Shown here: positions 54,315 through 64,000 of the stretch, in pieces
Numbering within the stretch: the first letter of the stretch is position 1
Layout of the letters: each line of letters starts with the position of its first letter
Assembly (NCBI RefSeq): GCF_001897285.1
Contig: NZ_MKSM01000131.1
Span: 16,887 to 80,886, forward strand
From: Nitrobacter sp. 62-23
GTDB lineage: Bacteria; Pseudomonadota; Alphaproteobacteria; Rhizobiales; Xanthobacteraceae
Direction: 5' to 3'
Length of the DNA stretch: 64,000 nucleotides
Translations under genes and position numbers: made by a program
The notes under the pieces: generated by a model
The model's database searches: none
What the model saw: only the letters and a program-made list of their open reading frames with translations
Told to the model about the DNA's origin: nothing

Positions 54315-55664
54315 TTAAGCGCGGATCATCGGTTCGATACTCGCCGCGATCTCGAAAATCCGGCGATCCGAGCCGCCGGCCGCGGCCAGCATCAAGCCCA
54401 CCGGCGCCTCGCCCTCGCGATGACAGGGAAGCGAGATCGCGCAGCCATCGACGGTGTTGATCAGCGCGCAGTTGCGCAGCGACAGCATGTTGGCTCTCGT
54501 GTAGGCCGCATCCCCAGCAAGATCGGCGATCACCGGCGGCGTCATCGCCACCGTCGGCGCGACCAGCGCATCATATGGCGCGACGCGGCGCTCGAAGCCT
54601 GTAATGATCGCGCGGCGCATGGCGAGGAGATCGACATAATCGGCGGCGCTGAGGCTTTCGCCGCGCCGGATGCGGCTGATGACGCGGGGATCGTAAAGGT
54701 CCGCCTTTTTTGCGATCAGCGCGCGGTGCCAGGCCCAGCTTTCCGCCGCCGAAAATCCGCCGCCGACATTCAGCGATGCGATATCGGCGAATTCGGGGAC
54801 GGCCATGCGTTCGATTAAGACGCCAGCGCCGGCCAGCCGATCCAGCGCGCGCTCGAACGCGCGGGCGACCGCGCTGTCCAAATCGTCCAGCATCACCGTT
54901 GTCGGCACCGCGAGACGCAGGCCTTTTGCCGGGCGCGGCGCAACCGGCACGATCGCTTCATTCGCCAGCACCGCATCCATCACCGCGCAGCAGCCGACCG
55001 AGCGCGCGATCGGCCCGTAGCTGTCCAGCGTGACCGACAGCGGAAGCCCGCCCTCGAGCGGAATCCGGCGCGCGGTCGGCTTGTAGCCCACGATGCCGCA
55101 ATAGGCCGCCGGAATCCGGCACGAGCCGCCGGTGTCGGTGCCGAGTGCGCCATGCGCCATGCCGTCCGTGACCGACACCGCCGCGCCCGACGACGATCCG
55201 CCCGGCACGTGGCCGACGTCGCGCCGCCAGGGATTTTTCGGCGTGCCGTAATGCGGATTGATGCCGAGTCCCGAATAGGCGAATTCGGTCATGTTGGTGC
55301 GCCCGATCACCACGAACCCAGCGCGGCGCAGGCGCGCCACGACCGGGGCATCGCTCGCTGCCGGTGGTCTATCGTCGAGCGTACGGGAGCCGGCGCGCGA
55401 CACCTGCCCCTTGATGTCGAACAGGTCCTTGATCGAAACCGGAATGCCGGCGAACGGTGACGGCGCGGCGTTGATCTCGCGCAATCTGTCCATGGCCTCG
55501 GCGGCGGCAATCGCGTCCTCCGCATCGACATGGATGAACACCCGCGCGCCCTCGCCCGCTTTGTCGGCGATTTTCGCAAGGCAGTCATCGACGAGCTTGC
55601 GCGCCGAGGTGCGCCCCGCCGCGAGATCGGCGGCGAGCGAAGCCAGGGTCGGATGGTCGGACAT
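54315..55664 (-). CDS. Amidase (amidase-signature family)
   Basis: A 449-residue Ser-cisSer-Lys hydrolase. The catalytic lysine is Lys79 in PVSIKDLFD, the cis-serine is in the GGSSSG loop (about residue 157-159), and the nucleophile is Ser181 in TDTGGSCRIPAAYCG. The substrate may be an amide or a similar ester; GatA function is unlikely without GatB and GatC here. The start is placed at 55664 (MSDHPT), preceded by GAGG; an ATG at 55694 directly after the ppc stop is possible. It lies in line with ppc. Confidence 0.88.
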   Translation of the reverse strand: MSDHPTLASLAADLAAGRTSARKLVDDCLAKIADKAGEGARVFIHVDAEDAIAAAEAMDRLREINAAPSPFAGIPVSIKDLFDIKGQVSRAGSRTLDDRPPAASDAPVVARLRRAGFVVIGRTNMTEFAYSGLGINPHYGTPKNPWRRDVGHVPGGSSSGAAVSVTDGMAHGALGTDTGGSCRIPAAYCGIVGYKPTARRIPLEGGLPLSVTLDSYGPIARSVGCCAVMDAVLANEAIVPVAPRPAKGLRLAVPTTVMLDDLDSAVARAFERALDRLAGAGVLIERMAVPEFADIASLNVGGGFSAAESWAWHRALIAKKADLYDPRVISRIRRGESLSAADYVDLLAMRRAIITGFERRVAPYDALVAPTVAMTPPVIADLAGDAAYTRANMLSLRNCALINTVDGCAISLPCHREGEAPVGLMLAAAGGSDRRIFEIAASIEPMIRA

Positions 55665-55697
55665 TGACGAACCCTCGCGAAACGGAGCGATCATGGC

Positions 55698-58487
55698 TTA
55701 ACCGCTATTGCGCAGGCCCGCGGAAATTCCGTTGATGGTGAGCTGGATGGCGCGCAGCACCTGCTCGTCGCTGCTCTGCGCGCGATGGTCTTTCAACAAT
55801 TCAACCTGCACATGGTTGAGCGGGTCGAGATAGGGAAAGCGGTTGCGGATCGAACGTTCAAGCAGCGGATTGCCGGCGAGCAGCCGCTCCTGCCCCATGA
55901 TGATGAGCAGCATGTCGATGGTGAGATGCCACTCGCGGCGAATGCGTCCGAAGATGGTCGCGCGCAGCGTCGCATCAGGCACCAGATCGGCATAGCGCGA
56001 CGCGATCGCGATCGAGCTTTTCGCGAGCACCATATCCATGTTGGAAAGAAGCATGCGGAAGAATGGCCACTCGCGATAAAGCTCCTGCAAAAACGCCATG
56101 CCCTTGTCGGGATGATCCGCTATCCAGGATTCCACCGCGCTGCCGAACCCGTACCAGCCCGGCAGCATCAGCCTACATTGCGCCCAGCTGAATACCCACG
56201 GGATTGCCCGGAGGTCCTCGATCCTGCGCGTCTTCTTGCGCGAGGCCGGCCGGCTGCCGATGTTCAAGGTCGAGATCTCGTTGATGACGGTGGAGGCCCA
56301 GAAATAGTCCTCAAAACCTGGCGTCTCGTAGACGAGATTGCGATAGGCCGCGAAGGCGCGTGACGAGAGCGACTCCATGGCGTCCAGATATTCAAGGCTC
56401 GGCGCGCTCTGCCGCGGCTGCAACAGGCTCGCCTCCAGCGTCGCGGCAGCAAGGATTTCCAGATTGTTGCGGCCGACCTCGGCGTTGGAATATTTGCTGG
56501 AGATGATTTCGCCCTGTTCGGTGATCCTGATCTGGCCGTTCACGGCGCCGCCGGGCTGGGCGAGGATGGCATCGTAGCTCGGGCCACCGCCGCGCCCGAC
56601 CGAACCGCCGCGACCGTGAAACAGGCGCAACCGCACATGGTGGCGCTCGAATACTTCGACGAGGCCGATCTCGGCTTTGTAAAGCTCCCAACCGGACGTG
56701 ACAAAGCCGCCGTCCTTGTTGCTGTCGGAATAGCCGAGCATCACCTCCTGCAGGCCTCCGCGACTGTCCACCAGCGCCCGATATTCCGGAAGCGACAGCA
56801 GCCGGTCCATGATGCCGGCGCAGGCCTGCAGAGCCTCGATGGTCTCAAACAGCGGCACGATGTTGATGGCGCTGTGGCCGGTAGGGTCGATGAGATCGGC
56901 TTCCTTGAGCAGCAATGCGACCTCGAGCAGGTCGGAAACACCTTCGCTCATCGAGATGATGCATTGAGGGATCGCGGCGGGACCGAACATTTCGTGCGCC
57001 TCCGCCGCGGCATGGAACACCGCGAGTTCGCTTCGTGTCTCCTCGCTGTATGTGATGAAGGGGGACGTCAGCGGTCGCGCGCTGCGCAGTTCCCGCAACA
57101 GCACGACGATCCGCGCCTCCTCATCCAGGTCCAGATAGGAGGTGCCTGGCGCAGCGGCGTCAACCAGTTCAGCGATGGTGCGCTCGTGAACGGTGGAGTT
57201 CTGCCGCAGGTCGAGACAGGCCAGATGAAAACCGAAGCAGTCGGCCGCGCGGCGCAGATGGCGCAGGCGCCCCCGCGCGATCACCTCGGATTTATTCTGG
57301 GTCAGCGAGCGATGGAGAACATCGAGATCGGTGCTGAATTCGGCGGCGCTCTCATAGGGCGGGGAATTGCCGTATCGCGGGCGCAGCGTGTCCGCCTTTA
57401 GCTTCACGGCCGTGGCCGACAGCCGCGCGTAGATGCCTGATATCGCGAGGCGGTAAGGCTCGCCGCGGCGATGGGGCGAGGTGTCGGCCGATCGTTCGGC
57501 GAGAGCGCGCAGTTCGGGGGAGATACCTGTGAGATCGGCGGCCAGCGACAGTTCGCGGCCGAGTTCGTGCAGCTCGTCAAGGTAGTAGCGCAGGATCCGC
57601 GAGGCTTGCATCCGCAGGGTGCCGCGCATCACATCCGCCGTCACGAACGGATTGCCGTCGCGGTCGCCGCCGATCCAGCTTCCGATCCGCAGGAACGACG
57701 CCATTTCGCCCGAGGCGTCTTCGCCGGAAGCGTCCTGCAAGCGGTCTTCCAGCACGCAATGCAATCGTGGCACCTCGCGCAGGAAAGTGTAGTCGTAGAA
57801 CGAAAGCCCGTTGGCGACCTCGTCGAGCACCGTGAGCTTGGTCCGTCGCAACAGATTGGTTTGCCACAGCGTCAGCACCGCGCGGCGCAACTGTTCCTCG
57901 CTGGCCTCGAATTCCCCAGGGGTGAGCTGCATCCGCTCGCGCCGGTCGAGTAACGCCGCGACCTCCATCTCGCGGTCGATGGTGCTCTTGCGACGAACCT
58001 CGGTCGGGTGGGCGGTCAGCACCGGGCTGACCAGCGCGCCGTCGAAGAACTCCCGCAATTCGGCGCCGCTGAACCCAGCCTCGCGCGCGCAGGCCAGCGT
58101 ATGCGCCAGCCTGCCCTCGTGCCGAACCCCGTCCGCGAGCGTCTGGCTACGCATCTGGCGGATGTTGTTCTGATCCTCGGCGATGTTGGCAAGATGCGAG
58201 AAATAGCTGAAGGCGCGGACGACAAGCACGGTCTCGTCCGTCGACATGCCGTCGAGGATGGTCTCCAGTTCGCGACGCGCCGGCTTGTCGTCGTCACGAT
58301 GAAAGCGGATCGAGGTCTGGCGGATGCGTTCGACCAGATCGAACACGGCTTCTCCTTCCTGATCGCGCACGGTATCGCCGAGAATGCGTCCGAGCAGCCG
58401 GATGTCGTCGCGCAGCCGCGCATCGAGCGCGGCGGCGTCAGACTCTGGCTGGCTAACGCGAGGTAACGGCATCGTCAGACTGGACAT
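55698..58487 (-). CDS. ppc: Phosphoenolpyruvate carboxylase
   Basis: A 929-residue anaplerotic enzyme carboxylating phosphoenolpyruvate to oxaloacetate. The first catalytic histidine is in [11 protein letters not shown] (about residue 145). The lysine motif is [10 protein letters not shown], the mobile-loop motif is [14 protein letters not shown], and [13 protein letters not shown] is also seen. The C-terminus ends LRNSG rather than the usual NTG. AGGAG lies 8 bp before the ATG at 58487, so the longer frame to 58652 is not used. It forms a probable unit with the amidase. Confidence 0.96.
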   Translation of the reverse strand: MSSLTMPLPRVSQPESDAAALDARLRDDIRLLGRILGDTVRDQEGEAVFDLVERIRQTSIRFHRDDDKPARRELETILDGMSTDETVLVVRAFSYFSHLANIAEDQNNIRQMRSQTLADGVRHEGRLAHTLACAREAGFSGAELREFFDGALVSPVLTAHPTEVRRKSTIDREMEVAALLDRRERMQLTPGEFEASEEQLRRAVLTLWQTNLLRRTKLTVLDEVANGLSFYDYTFLREVPRLHCVLEDRLQDASGEDASGEMASFLRIGSWIGGDRDGNPFVTADVMRGTLRMQASRILRYYLDELHELGRELSLAADLTGISPELRALAERSADTSPHRRGEPYRLAISGIYARLSATAVKLKADTLRPRYGNSPPYESAAEFSTDLDVLHRSLTQNKSEVIARGRLRHLRRAADCFGFHLACLDLRQNSTVHERTIAELVDAAAPGTSYLDLDEEARIVVLLRELRSARPLTSPFITYSEETRSELAVFHAAAEAHEMFGPAAIPQCIISMSEGVSDLLEVALLLKEADLIDPTGHSAINIVPLFETIEALQACAGIMDRLLSLPEYRALVDSRGGLQEVMLGYSDSNKDGGFVTSGWELYKAEIGLVEVFERHHVRLRLFHGRGGSVGRGGGPSYDAILAQPGGAVNGQIRITEQGEIISSKYSNAEVGRNNLEILAAATLEASLLQPRQSAPSLEYLDAMESLSSRAFAAYRNLVYETPGFEDYFWASTVINEISTLNIGSRPASRKKTRRIEDLRAIPWVFSWAQCRLMLPGWYGFGSAVESWIADHPDKGMAFLQELYREWPFFRMLLSNMDMVLAKSSIAIASRYADLVPDATLRATIFGRIRREWHLTIDMLLIIMGQERLLAGNPLLERSIRNRFPYLDPLNHVQVELLKDHRAQSSDEQVLRAIQLTINGISAGLRNSG

Positions 58488-58878
58488 ACCCTGCTCCTGA
58501 AAGTCCGGACCTTTCAGTCGCAATTTTCTTGCTGCGACGCAAGAAACCATGGCCCACCAATGCACAAAAGATGAGCACCCGCACCGGGCAATCGGGGGAT
58601 TTTCGTTGTTTTTTGCGCAGGAGGACCCAGGACTGCAACCGACGCTGTTCACGCCGCTCAGGCCGCGTGGATGCGTAGCCCATTTTCGTTTGCAGATTTC
58701 CCCGGCACGACAAGTATTTACATAATAAACGGGTTATCTTTGCATTTGCTAAGATACGAAATACCGACGGGCCCGGACACTCGCTCTTTTGGGAGTGACG
58801 CGCCGGGCAAGCTCCTCGCGGCCACATAGGCTGCATGGCGACCATTGTGAGCCAAAAAGCCCGACAAGGAGGACCAGC
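58488..58878. other. 391-bp divergent gap upstream of ppc
   Basis: This is the upstream region of ppc (minus) and the hydrolase-OsmC fusion (plus). A short inverted repeat TATCTT / AAGATA with a 10-nt spacer lies at about 58735-58756 in AT-rich sequence and may be a promoter or operator. I see nothing else. Confidence 0.5.
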
Positions 58879-60108
58879 GTGCCCAACGAGCGTTTGCAAT
58901 TTTCCGGGTCGGACGGTTCCGAACTTGCAGCCGCACTGGATCTGCCCAACGGCGAACCGGCAGCCTACGCGCTGTTCGCGCATTGCTTCACCTGCGGCAA
59001 GGACGTGCTCGCGGCAAGGCGCATCGCTGCGGCACTGACGACGCATGGAATAGCGGTCCTGCGATTCGATTTCACCGGACTTGGCGCCAGCGAAGGAGAA
59101 TTCGCCAACAGCACGTTTTCCTCCAACGTCACCGATATCGTTCTGGCGGCCGATCATTTGCGCCGGACCCGCACGGCGCCGGCTATCCTGATCGGCCATA
59201 GCCTTGGCGGCGCGGCAATCCTCGCGGCAGCGGCCAGGATTCCCGAAGCGAAAGCGGTGGCGACGATCGCAGCGCCCTCCGATCCGGCCCACGTCACGCA
59301 TCTGTTCGCCGATCGCCTCGCAGACATCCGCGCACACGGCTCGGTCGAGGTCTCCCTCGCCGGCCGCCCATTCCATATCAAACGGGAATTCCTCGACGAT
59401 ATCGCCGAACACAACCTGATGGAAAAGGTTGCAGAGTTGCGAAAGGCGCTATTGATCCTGCATTCGCCGACTGACGACATTGTCGGAATCGACAACGCCA
59501 CCCGTATTTTCGTCGCCGCAAAACATCCCAAGAGCTTCATATCGCTTTCGGGAGCCGACCATCTGTTGAGCCGGAAAAGCGACGCCGATTACGTCGCCGA
59601 CGTGATCGCCGCCTGGGCGCAACGCTATCTCGAAGCGGCACCGAGCAGCCAGACCGAGGATTCGGGTTCGCCTAGCGTCGTCGTTCGAGAAACCCGCCGC
59701 GGCAAATTCCAGCAGACCGTGACCGTCGGTCCGCACCGGCTGACCGCCGACGAACCCAGCGCCGCCGGCGGCGACGATACCGGACCCGGTCCGTACGATT
59801 TCCTGCTCGCAGCACTCGGGGCCTGCACGTCTATGACGCTGCGATTGTATGCCGACCGCAAGGCGCTGCCGCTCGATCGCGTCGCCGTGACGCTTCGGCA
59901 CGGCAGAATATATGCAGAGGACTGCACCGAGTGCGAAACCAAAACCGGCATGATCGACCGGATCGAACGCGAGATCACGATGGATGGAGCACTCGATCCG
60001 GAGCAACGCGGGAAGCTGATGGACATCGCCGACAAATGTCCGGTTCACCGGACGTTGACGTCGGAAGTCCGCATCGTAACACGCGCGTCGGAAGCGGAAG
60101 GATTTTAG
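58879..60108 (+). CDS. Alpha/beta hydrolase fused to OsmC-like domain
   Basis: A 409-residue two-domain protein. The N-terminal part (about 1-245) is an alpha/beta hydrolase with nucleophile elbow GHSLGGAAIL and a His near GADHLLSRKSDADY. The C-terminal part (about 260-400) is an OsmC-type peroxide-reductase domain. It carries the expected cysteine pair in GACTSMTLRLYADR and DKCPVHRTL. The fusion is known in proteobacteria. The start is GTG at 58879 with AAGGAGG 7 bp upstream. It is convergent with the YeeE-type gene, stops overlapping by four bases. Confidence 0.9.
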   Translation: MPNERLQFSGSDGSELAAALDLPNGEPAAYALFAHCFTCGKDVLAARRIAAALTTHGIAVLRFDFTGLGASEGEFANSTFSSNVTDIVLAADHLRRTRTAPAILIGHSLGGAAILAAAARIPEAKAVATIAAPSDPAHVTHLFADRLADIRAHGSVEVSLAGRPFHIKREFLDDIAEHNLMEKVAELRKALLILHSPTDDIVGIDNATRIFVAAKHPKSFISLSGADHLLSRKSDADYVADVIAAWAQRYLEAAPSSQTEDSGSPSVVVRETRRGKFQQTVTVGPHRLTADEPSAAGGDDTGPGPYDFLLAALGACTSMTLRLYADRKALPLDRVAVTLRHGRIYAEDCTECETKTGMIDRIEREITMDGALDPEQRGKLMDIADKCPVHRTLTSEVRIVTRASEAEGF

Positions 60109-61187
60109 TGAGCCGGCGAAGCCGAATCCCGCGAAGGCGCGCGTCCATCGACGCGGAGCGGTCCACGCAAACCGATTGCAGCGCCGGCGACGATTCCGGT
60201 GATTGCCACAAACGACGCCAGCGCCAGCGTCGAAACACCGGTCAGGCCCTGTCCGACCGAACATCCATAGGCCATCGCCCCGCCCGAGCCCATGAACGCT
60301 GCACCGGTGACTGAACGCAGCATGTGACGCGGCGAGTTGTAGGCCTCAAGGTGAAAACGGCGCGTCGCTAGCGCGGTGATGAGGCTTCCGAGCACGACTC
60401 CCGGCACCAGCGCAACGCCGAAGTTCATCGTCAACCCGGTCGACAGCATCACGTATTGCACGGTATCGGCGACCGGAGCGACGAAAGTGATCGAGGTGAC
60501 CGGAACCGGATTGAAATCGTCGGCGCCGAGATACCCGGTCGCATACCATCCGCCAGCAACGAGGAGACCGATGATGAGGCCAGCAGCGATCTGGCCAGCG
60601 GAGCGCCGGAATGGCGCATGCGAGAACGCGAAAATTATCAGCGCACCACTCACGATCGCCCCCGCCAGCGCGCGAGCGAAGGTTTCACCGAGACCGAACG
60701 TTCCCGCCAGGGCCGGCAGCGAGTTGAAATTCGGAGTGGATTGGCTGGCTTGCAGCATGGCGATACGCGCCGGCGCGATCAGGCCTTTCAAGGTCATCTG
60801 CGCGGCGATGCCGAGAACGATCACCACCACCAGCGAACGCAAATTGCCGCGCCCCAGCAGAATCAGCGCGCGCGATCCGCAACCGTTCGACAGCACCATG
60901 CCGTAACCGAAAATGATTCCTCCGGCGAACATCAGGGCCGCCGAAAACGAGGGCTGCAGATAGATCGATTTGCCCAGATCGACGAAGCCCCCGCCGGCGA
61001 GCAGTTGCGTGGCGGCGACCGCAACGCCTGTCGCCAGCGCGTAGGTGCGGACCAGCCGTCCATCGCCCTGCCCCCAATATCCGCGCAAGCTGCTCATCAG
61101 ACAGAAGCCGCTGAGCAGGCCAATCGCGCCGAAAGCGAGGCCGATCAGAAAGCCGGCATAAACGGTGACGTGGGAATCAGGCGACAC
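60105..61187 (-). CDS. YeeE/YedE-type sulfur transporter
   Basis: A 360-residue inner-membrane protein with about ten hydrophobic segments in two halves. Each half carries a cysteine motif: SNGCGSRAL (about residue 100-108) and AYGCSVGQGLTG (about 308-319). These match the thiosulfate-uptake YeeE family. The start is GTG at 61187, preceded by AGAAGGA. No TusA- or YeeD-like partner is beside it; the partner may be elsewhere. Thiosulfate uptake is inferred from the family. Confidence 0.86.
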   Translation of the reverse strand: MSPDSHVTVYAGFLIGLAFGAIGLLSGFCLMSSLRGYWGQGDGRLVRTYALATGVAVAATQLLAGGGFVDLGKSIYLQPSFSAALMFAGGIIFGYGMVLSNGCGSRALILLGRGNLRSLVVVIVLGIAAQMTLKGLIAPARIAMLQASQSTPNFNSLPALAGTFGLGETFARALAGAIVSGALIIFAFSHAPFRRSAGQIAAGLIIGLLVAGGWYATGYLGADDFNPVPVTSITFVAPVADTVQYVMLSTGLTMNFGVALVPGVVLGSLITALATRRFHLEAYNSPRHMLRSVTGAAFMGSGGAMAYGCSVGQGLTGVSTLALASFVAITGIVAGAAIGLRGPLRVDGRAPSRDSASPAH

Positions 61188-61295
61188 GACATGTCCTTCT
61201 CAGTCCGACGTCATAATATGGGGTGCGGCAGCGACATCAAGCAGGCGGAGGCCGATGGGTTAGAGTCGGTGTGGAGGCGATGCCCCCACGGCGGT

Positions 61296-61541
61296 CTACT
61301 TTTTGCCCTTTGTTCCAGCTCCAAGGCCGGACATGCTGGCGAACATGTCCTGAAAGCGCTCCGCCATCTTCGGATCAAACCAGTTCTGCAGAATTGCCTC
61401 CGGCGAAAACTTGTCGATGTTCTCCGCCATTTTCTGCTGGAGTTTGTCCATCATGGCGTTCTGCATCGGCTGAACGTCCGGAAGCCCCATAAACTGGCGG
61501 GCCTCGACCGGCGTACACTCGATCTCGATATTCACTTTCAT
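61296..61541 (-). CDS. DUF6489-like small protein
   Basis: An 81-residue soluble protein. It begins MKVNIEIECTPVEARQFMGLPDV, then a helical Met/Gln/Lys-rich stretch (QPMQNAMMDKLQQKMAEN) and a short tail. The pattern fits the DUF6489 family, common in Alphaproteobacteria. The start at 61541 has GGAG 6 bp upstream; the frame reaches 61610. It lies between the YeeE-type and DadA-like genes on the same strand. No function is known. Confidence 0.78.
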   Translation of the reverse strand: MKVNIEIECTPVEARQFMGLPDVQPMQNAMMDKLQQKMAENIDKFSPEAILQNWFDPKMAERFQDMFASMSGLGAGTKGKK

Positions 61542-61638
61542 GGCACGCTCCTGCATCGGCCCCGATATTTGCGAACAGTATCGCCGCGAGAATGCCTGCG
61601 GCGCAAGCAATCATCACGCCGCGCAAGCCGCAAATAGT

Positions 61639-62892
61639 TCAGCCAAAGCGTCCCGGAGAAAAAGGCTTTGGATCGGCCAGCGGCTCCTCGCCTGTCATCA
61701 TCTCTGCGAGCAAACGGCCCGTTACCGGCCCGAGCGTCAGGCCATGATGCTGGTGTCCGAAGTCGAACCACAATCCGGCGTGGCGGGCCGCCTTTCCGAT
61801 CACCGGCAGCATATCGGGCATGCACGGGCGTCGTCCCATCCACGGCGCCGCATCGATCGCCTGGCCCAGCGGAAACAGCTTGCGCGCGATAGGGAGCGTT
61901 CGCTCGATCTGCACGGGCGACGGCGGCGCATCGCGGCGGGCGAATTCAGCGCCGGTCGTCAGGCGGATGCCGCGATTCATCGGCGCCAGCAGATAACCGC
62001 GATCCGAATCGAGAACGGGATGATTGAGCACTGCGTTGCCGCGCGGCGCCAGATGCAGGTGATAGCCGCGCTTGATGCCGAGCGGCATATCATAACCAAG
62101 AGGCCGGAAAACGTCATCCGACCATGGTCCGAGCGCGATCACCGCTTCGCGCCCGGCCAACGCTCCGTTCGGGCCGTCGACACGCCACGCGGCATCTCGC
62201 CGGGTCAGCGTCCGCGCGTCGGCCTCGATGAAACGGCCGCCGCGGCGCACGAATAACGCCGCATAGGCTTTCGTCAGCGCGCCCGGATCCGGAACGAAGC
62301 CCGGCGCGGGCCAGTGAATGGCGCCGGCGAACGTTCCCGACAGGTCGGGCTCGCGTGCCGCAATTTCATGATTATCAAGAACCTCGGCTTCGACCCCGTA
62401 GCGGCGTGCACGCTCGAGATCGGCGACGCCTTTGTCGAGTGTCGCATTGGAGCGGAACAGCTTGATCCATCCTGTCCTGCGCAACAGGTGCGGCACACCC
62501 GCCTCGGCGATCAGCGCTTCATGCTCGACAAGGCTGCGGCTGATCAGCGGCAACGCGGCCATCGCGCTGCGAAACGCCCGCTCCGGTGAAGACGCCAGAG
62601 CATACCGAAGCAGCCACGGCAAAAACGCCGGCAAATCACGAAAGCGATAATGCGCTTCCGCGGACCGGTTCAGCGCATAACGCAGAACCTGACGCAAATC
62701 GTAGGGAAACACGTAAGGGAAAACGGATGCGCATTCGATTAGGCCGGCGTTCCCGTAACTCGTCTCCTCGCCCGCGCCCTCATGACGGTCGACAAGAATG
62801 ACATCCCGCCCTCGTTTCTGGAGATGCAGGGCGGCGGAAACACCGACAATTCCCGCACCCAGCACCAGAACATCGGCCTTGACCGCCGCCAC
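61639..62892 (-). CDS. FAD-dependent D-amino-acid dehydrogenase-like oxidoreductase
   Basis: A 417-residue flavoenzyme of the DAO/DadA family that oxidises amines or D-amino acids. The FAD motif is VLGAGIVGVSAALHLQKRG at residues 10-28, followed by DVILVDRHEGAGEETSYGNAGLIE, as in DadA. The C-terminal flavin segment is GLWFDFGHQHHGLTLGPVTGRLLAEMM. The substrate cannot be read from the sequence. It stands 278 bp from the RND gene and 97 bp from the DUF6489-like gene. Confidence 0.86.
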   Translation of the reverse strand: MAAVKADVLVLGAGIVGVSAALHLQKRGRDVILVDRHEGAGEETSYGNAGLIECASVFPYVFPYDLRQVLRYALNRSAEAHYRFRDLPAFLPWLLRYALASSPERAFRSAMAALPLISRSLVEHEALIAEAGVPHLLRRTGWIKLFRSNATLDKGVADLERARRYGVEAEVLDNHEIAAREPDLSGTFAGAIHWPAPGFVPDPGALTKAYAALFVRRGGRFIEADARTLTRRDAAWRVDGPNGALAGREAVIALGPWSDDVFRPLGYDMPLGIKRGYHLHLAPRGNAVLNHPVLDSDRGYLLAPMNRGIRLTTGAEFARRDAPPSPVQIERTLPIARKLFPLGQAIDAAPWMGRRPCMPDMLPVIGKAARHAGLWFDFGHQHHGLTLGPVTGRLLAEMMTGEEPLADPKPFSPGRFG

Positions 62893-63170
62893 CCGACTCT
62901 CCGAAGCAAAATCGCACGGCCACGCCGAACGCTATCGTTACTATTTAAGCATCGCCGTTCGGCGACGCAAACCGGCCGGCAATGGCGGGCCGGTGTTCGA
63001 CTCGTTCGGAAATGCCGCTGACGCCCATGCCAATCCCGGCAACATTGAGGAGAGCGAAGGCAAAGCATGCGCATGGGCAATGACGGCTTTCGGGCCCGTC
63101 GCCGAAAGCCATGATCAGATATCGCGATTCCGGTTCGACGTCCCGTCCGTTCGATATGCCGTCGCGTCCG
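62893..63170. other. 278-bp gap before the RND gene end
   Basis: This lies between the DadA-like start and the end of the RND gene, both on the minus strand. I see no repeat or regulatory site, and no credible small gene. Confidence 0.4.
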
Positions 63171-64000
63171 CTATGCCCGGTGCAACGCATTCGAGTCCGC
63201 ATCGAATTCCGCAATCTCCTTGTTGCGCTCCGACGCCATGGCAGCCAGGTGATCGGTCGCGATCGCCACGTAAACGGCCGGAAGCACGAACAGGGTGAAC
63301 AGCGTTCCGATCATCATGCCCGACACGACGACCAGACCGATCGAAAACCGGCTCGCCGCTCCCGCGCCCGACGCCATGAGCAGCGGCAGCAGGCCGGTGA
63401 CCATCGCAGCGGTCGTCATCAGGATCGGACGCAGCCTGACCCGCGCCGCCATCTCGATGGCCGAGCGTTTGTCCAGGCGTTCGTTGAGCTGCAACTCGTT
63501 GGCGAATTCGACCATCAAAATGCCGTGCTTGCTGATGAGGCCGATCAGCGTCAGCAGGCCCACCTGCGTATAGATGTTGATGGTCGCAACCCCGAAGAAC
63601 AGAGGGATCAGCGCGCCCGAGATCGCCATCGGCACGCTGATCATGATGACGAGCGGATCGCGCAGGCTCTCGAACTGCGCCGCCAGCACCAGGAAGATGA
63701 TGATAAGGGCAAAGCCGAAAGCGATCGCGAGCTGATTGCCTTCAGTCACGTATTGACGTGCATCGGCGAGATAATCGTGGCTGAAACCCTTCGGCAGCTT
63801 CCTCGCCTGCTGCTCGAGAAAGTCCACCGCCTGGCCCACCGTCACGCCTGGCATCGGCACGGCCTGGAAGGTCGCCGCGTTGAGCTGGTTGTAGTGCGTC
63901 AGCGCGTTGGGGTCGGTTTCGGTCTTGATCGTCACCAGCGTGGACAGCGGAATCTGCTGGCCGGTATTGCTCGGCACATAGTAGCCGTCGAGCGATTCCG
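63171..64000 (-). CDS. RND efflux pump inner-membrane subunit, C-terminal part
   Basis: This is the last about 276 codons of an RND permease (AcrB/MexB class) that continues past the window edge. It shows membrane helices 8-12 with AFGFALIIIFLVLAAQFESLRDPLVIMISVPMAI, then TQVGLLTLIGLISKHGILMVEFAN and MTTAAMVTGLLPLL, all typical of the HAE-1 efflux family. It probably works with a periplasmic adaptor encoded to the right. The N-terminus and substrate are not visible. Confidence 0.88.
   Translation of the reverse strand, partial: ESLDGYYVPSNTGQQIPLSTLVTIKTETDPNALTHYNQLNAATFQAVPMPGVTVGQAVDFLEQQARKLPKGFSHDYLADARQYVTEGNQLAIAFGFALIIIFLVLAAQFESLRDPLVIMISVPMAISGALIPLFFGVATINIYTQVGLLTLIGLISKHGILMVEFANELQLNERLDKRSAIEMAARVRLRPILMTTAAMVTGLLPLLMASGAGAASRFSIGLVVVSGMMIGTLFTLFVLPAVYVAIATDHLAAMASERNKEIAEFDADSNALHRA

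Noticed and set aside
58735..58756. TATCTT/AAGATA inverted repeat as a specific operator
   Set aside because: The arms are only 6 bp in AT-rich sequence and no known regulator matches, so it is noted only under the gap.

Overview
The window is GC-rich chromosomal DNA from an alphaproteobacterium. It is almost certainly a member of the Bradyrhizobium/Rhodopseudomonas/Nitrobacter group. The signs are a complete hopanoid locus including the C-2 methylase hpnP, EcfG-type and GTTC-N7-GTTC LexA promoters, a FixK/FNR-type box, the TIGR03808/TIGR03809-like gene pair, and several palindromic intergenic repeat families that I associate with that group. The genus cannot be fixed from the sequence alone. 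I see no tRNA, rRNA, CRISPR array, transposase or phage gene; this reads as core chromosome with small palindromic repeats scattered through it.

Layout. 1-330 is the end of folK. 534-6944 is a five-gene, tightly overlapped methylmalonyl-CoA mutase operon (mutA, a GFA-type zinc protein, mutB, a secreted DUF3298 protein, meaB). 7012-11052 holds a pyroglutamyl-peptidase-like protein, a Bcr/CflA-type MFS exporter and a Tat-exported beta-helix protein with its convergent partner. 11053-12254 is non-coding and contains a FixK-type box facing an intrinsic terminator, so a small RNA is possible. 12255-15585 is an ECF sigma factor, its anti-sigma factor and a secreted subtilase. 16102-22511 holds a DUF2336 protein, a small membrane protein, enoyl-CoA hydratase, an acetyl-CoA hydrolase/transferase and threonine ammonia-lyase.

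23306-29991 is the SOS mutagenesis cassette imuA-imuB-dnaE2 on the minus strand. A LexA box lies between it and a divergent UdgX-like uracil-DNA glycosylase. dnaE2 carries an in-frame palindromic repeat insertion. 30058-34897 holds a YciE-type ferritin-like protein under a perfect EcfG promoter, a pair of large palindromes, an M20 amidohydrolase, and an envelope cluster of Tat phosphoesterase, cupredoxin, ECF sigma factor and anti-sigma factor.

34901-54110 is the hopanoid region. It contains hpnO, hpnN, ispH, hpnH, and the minus-strand operon hpnC-hpnD-hpnE-shc-hpnG. After two small secreted proteins come an MMPL transporter and hpnP, the latter with an EcfG-like promoter. These genes cover isoprenoid supply (ispH), squalene synthesis (hpnCDE), cyclisation (shc), side-chain addition and processing (hpnH, hpnG, hpnO), ring methylation (hpnP) and lipid transport (hpnN). 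54315-64000 holds an amidase, phosphoenolpyruvate carboxylase, a hydrolase-OsmC fusion, a YeeE-type transporter, a DUF6489-like protein, a DadA-like oxidoreductase and the end of an RND efflux pump.

Adjacent genes frequently overlap by ATGA or GTGA, which supports the operon assignments. Starts were moved from the longest open frame wherever a ribosome-binding site, family similarity or a regulatory site required it.
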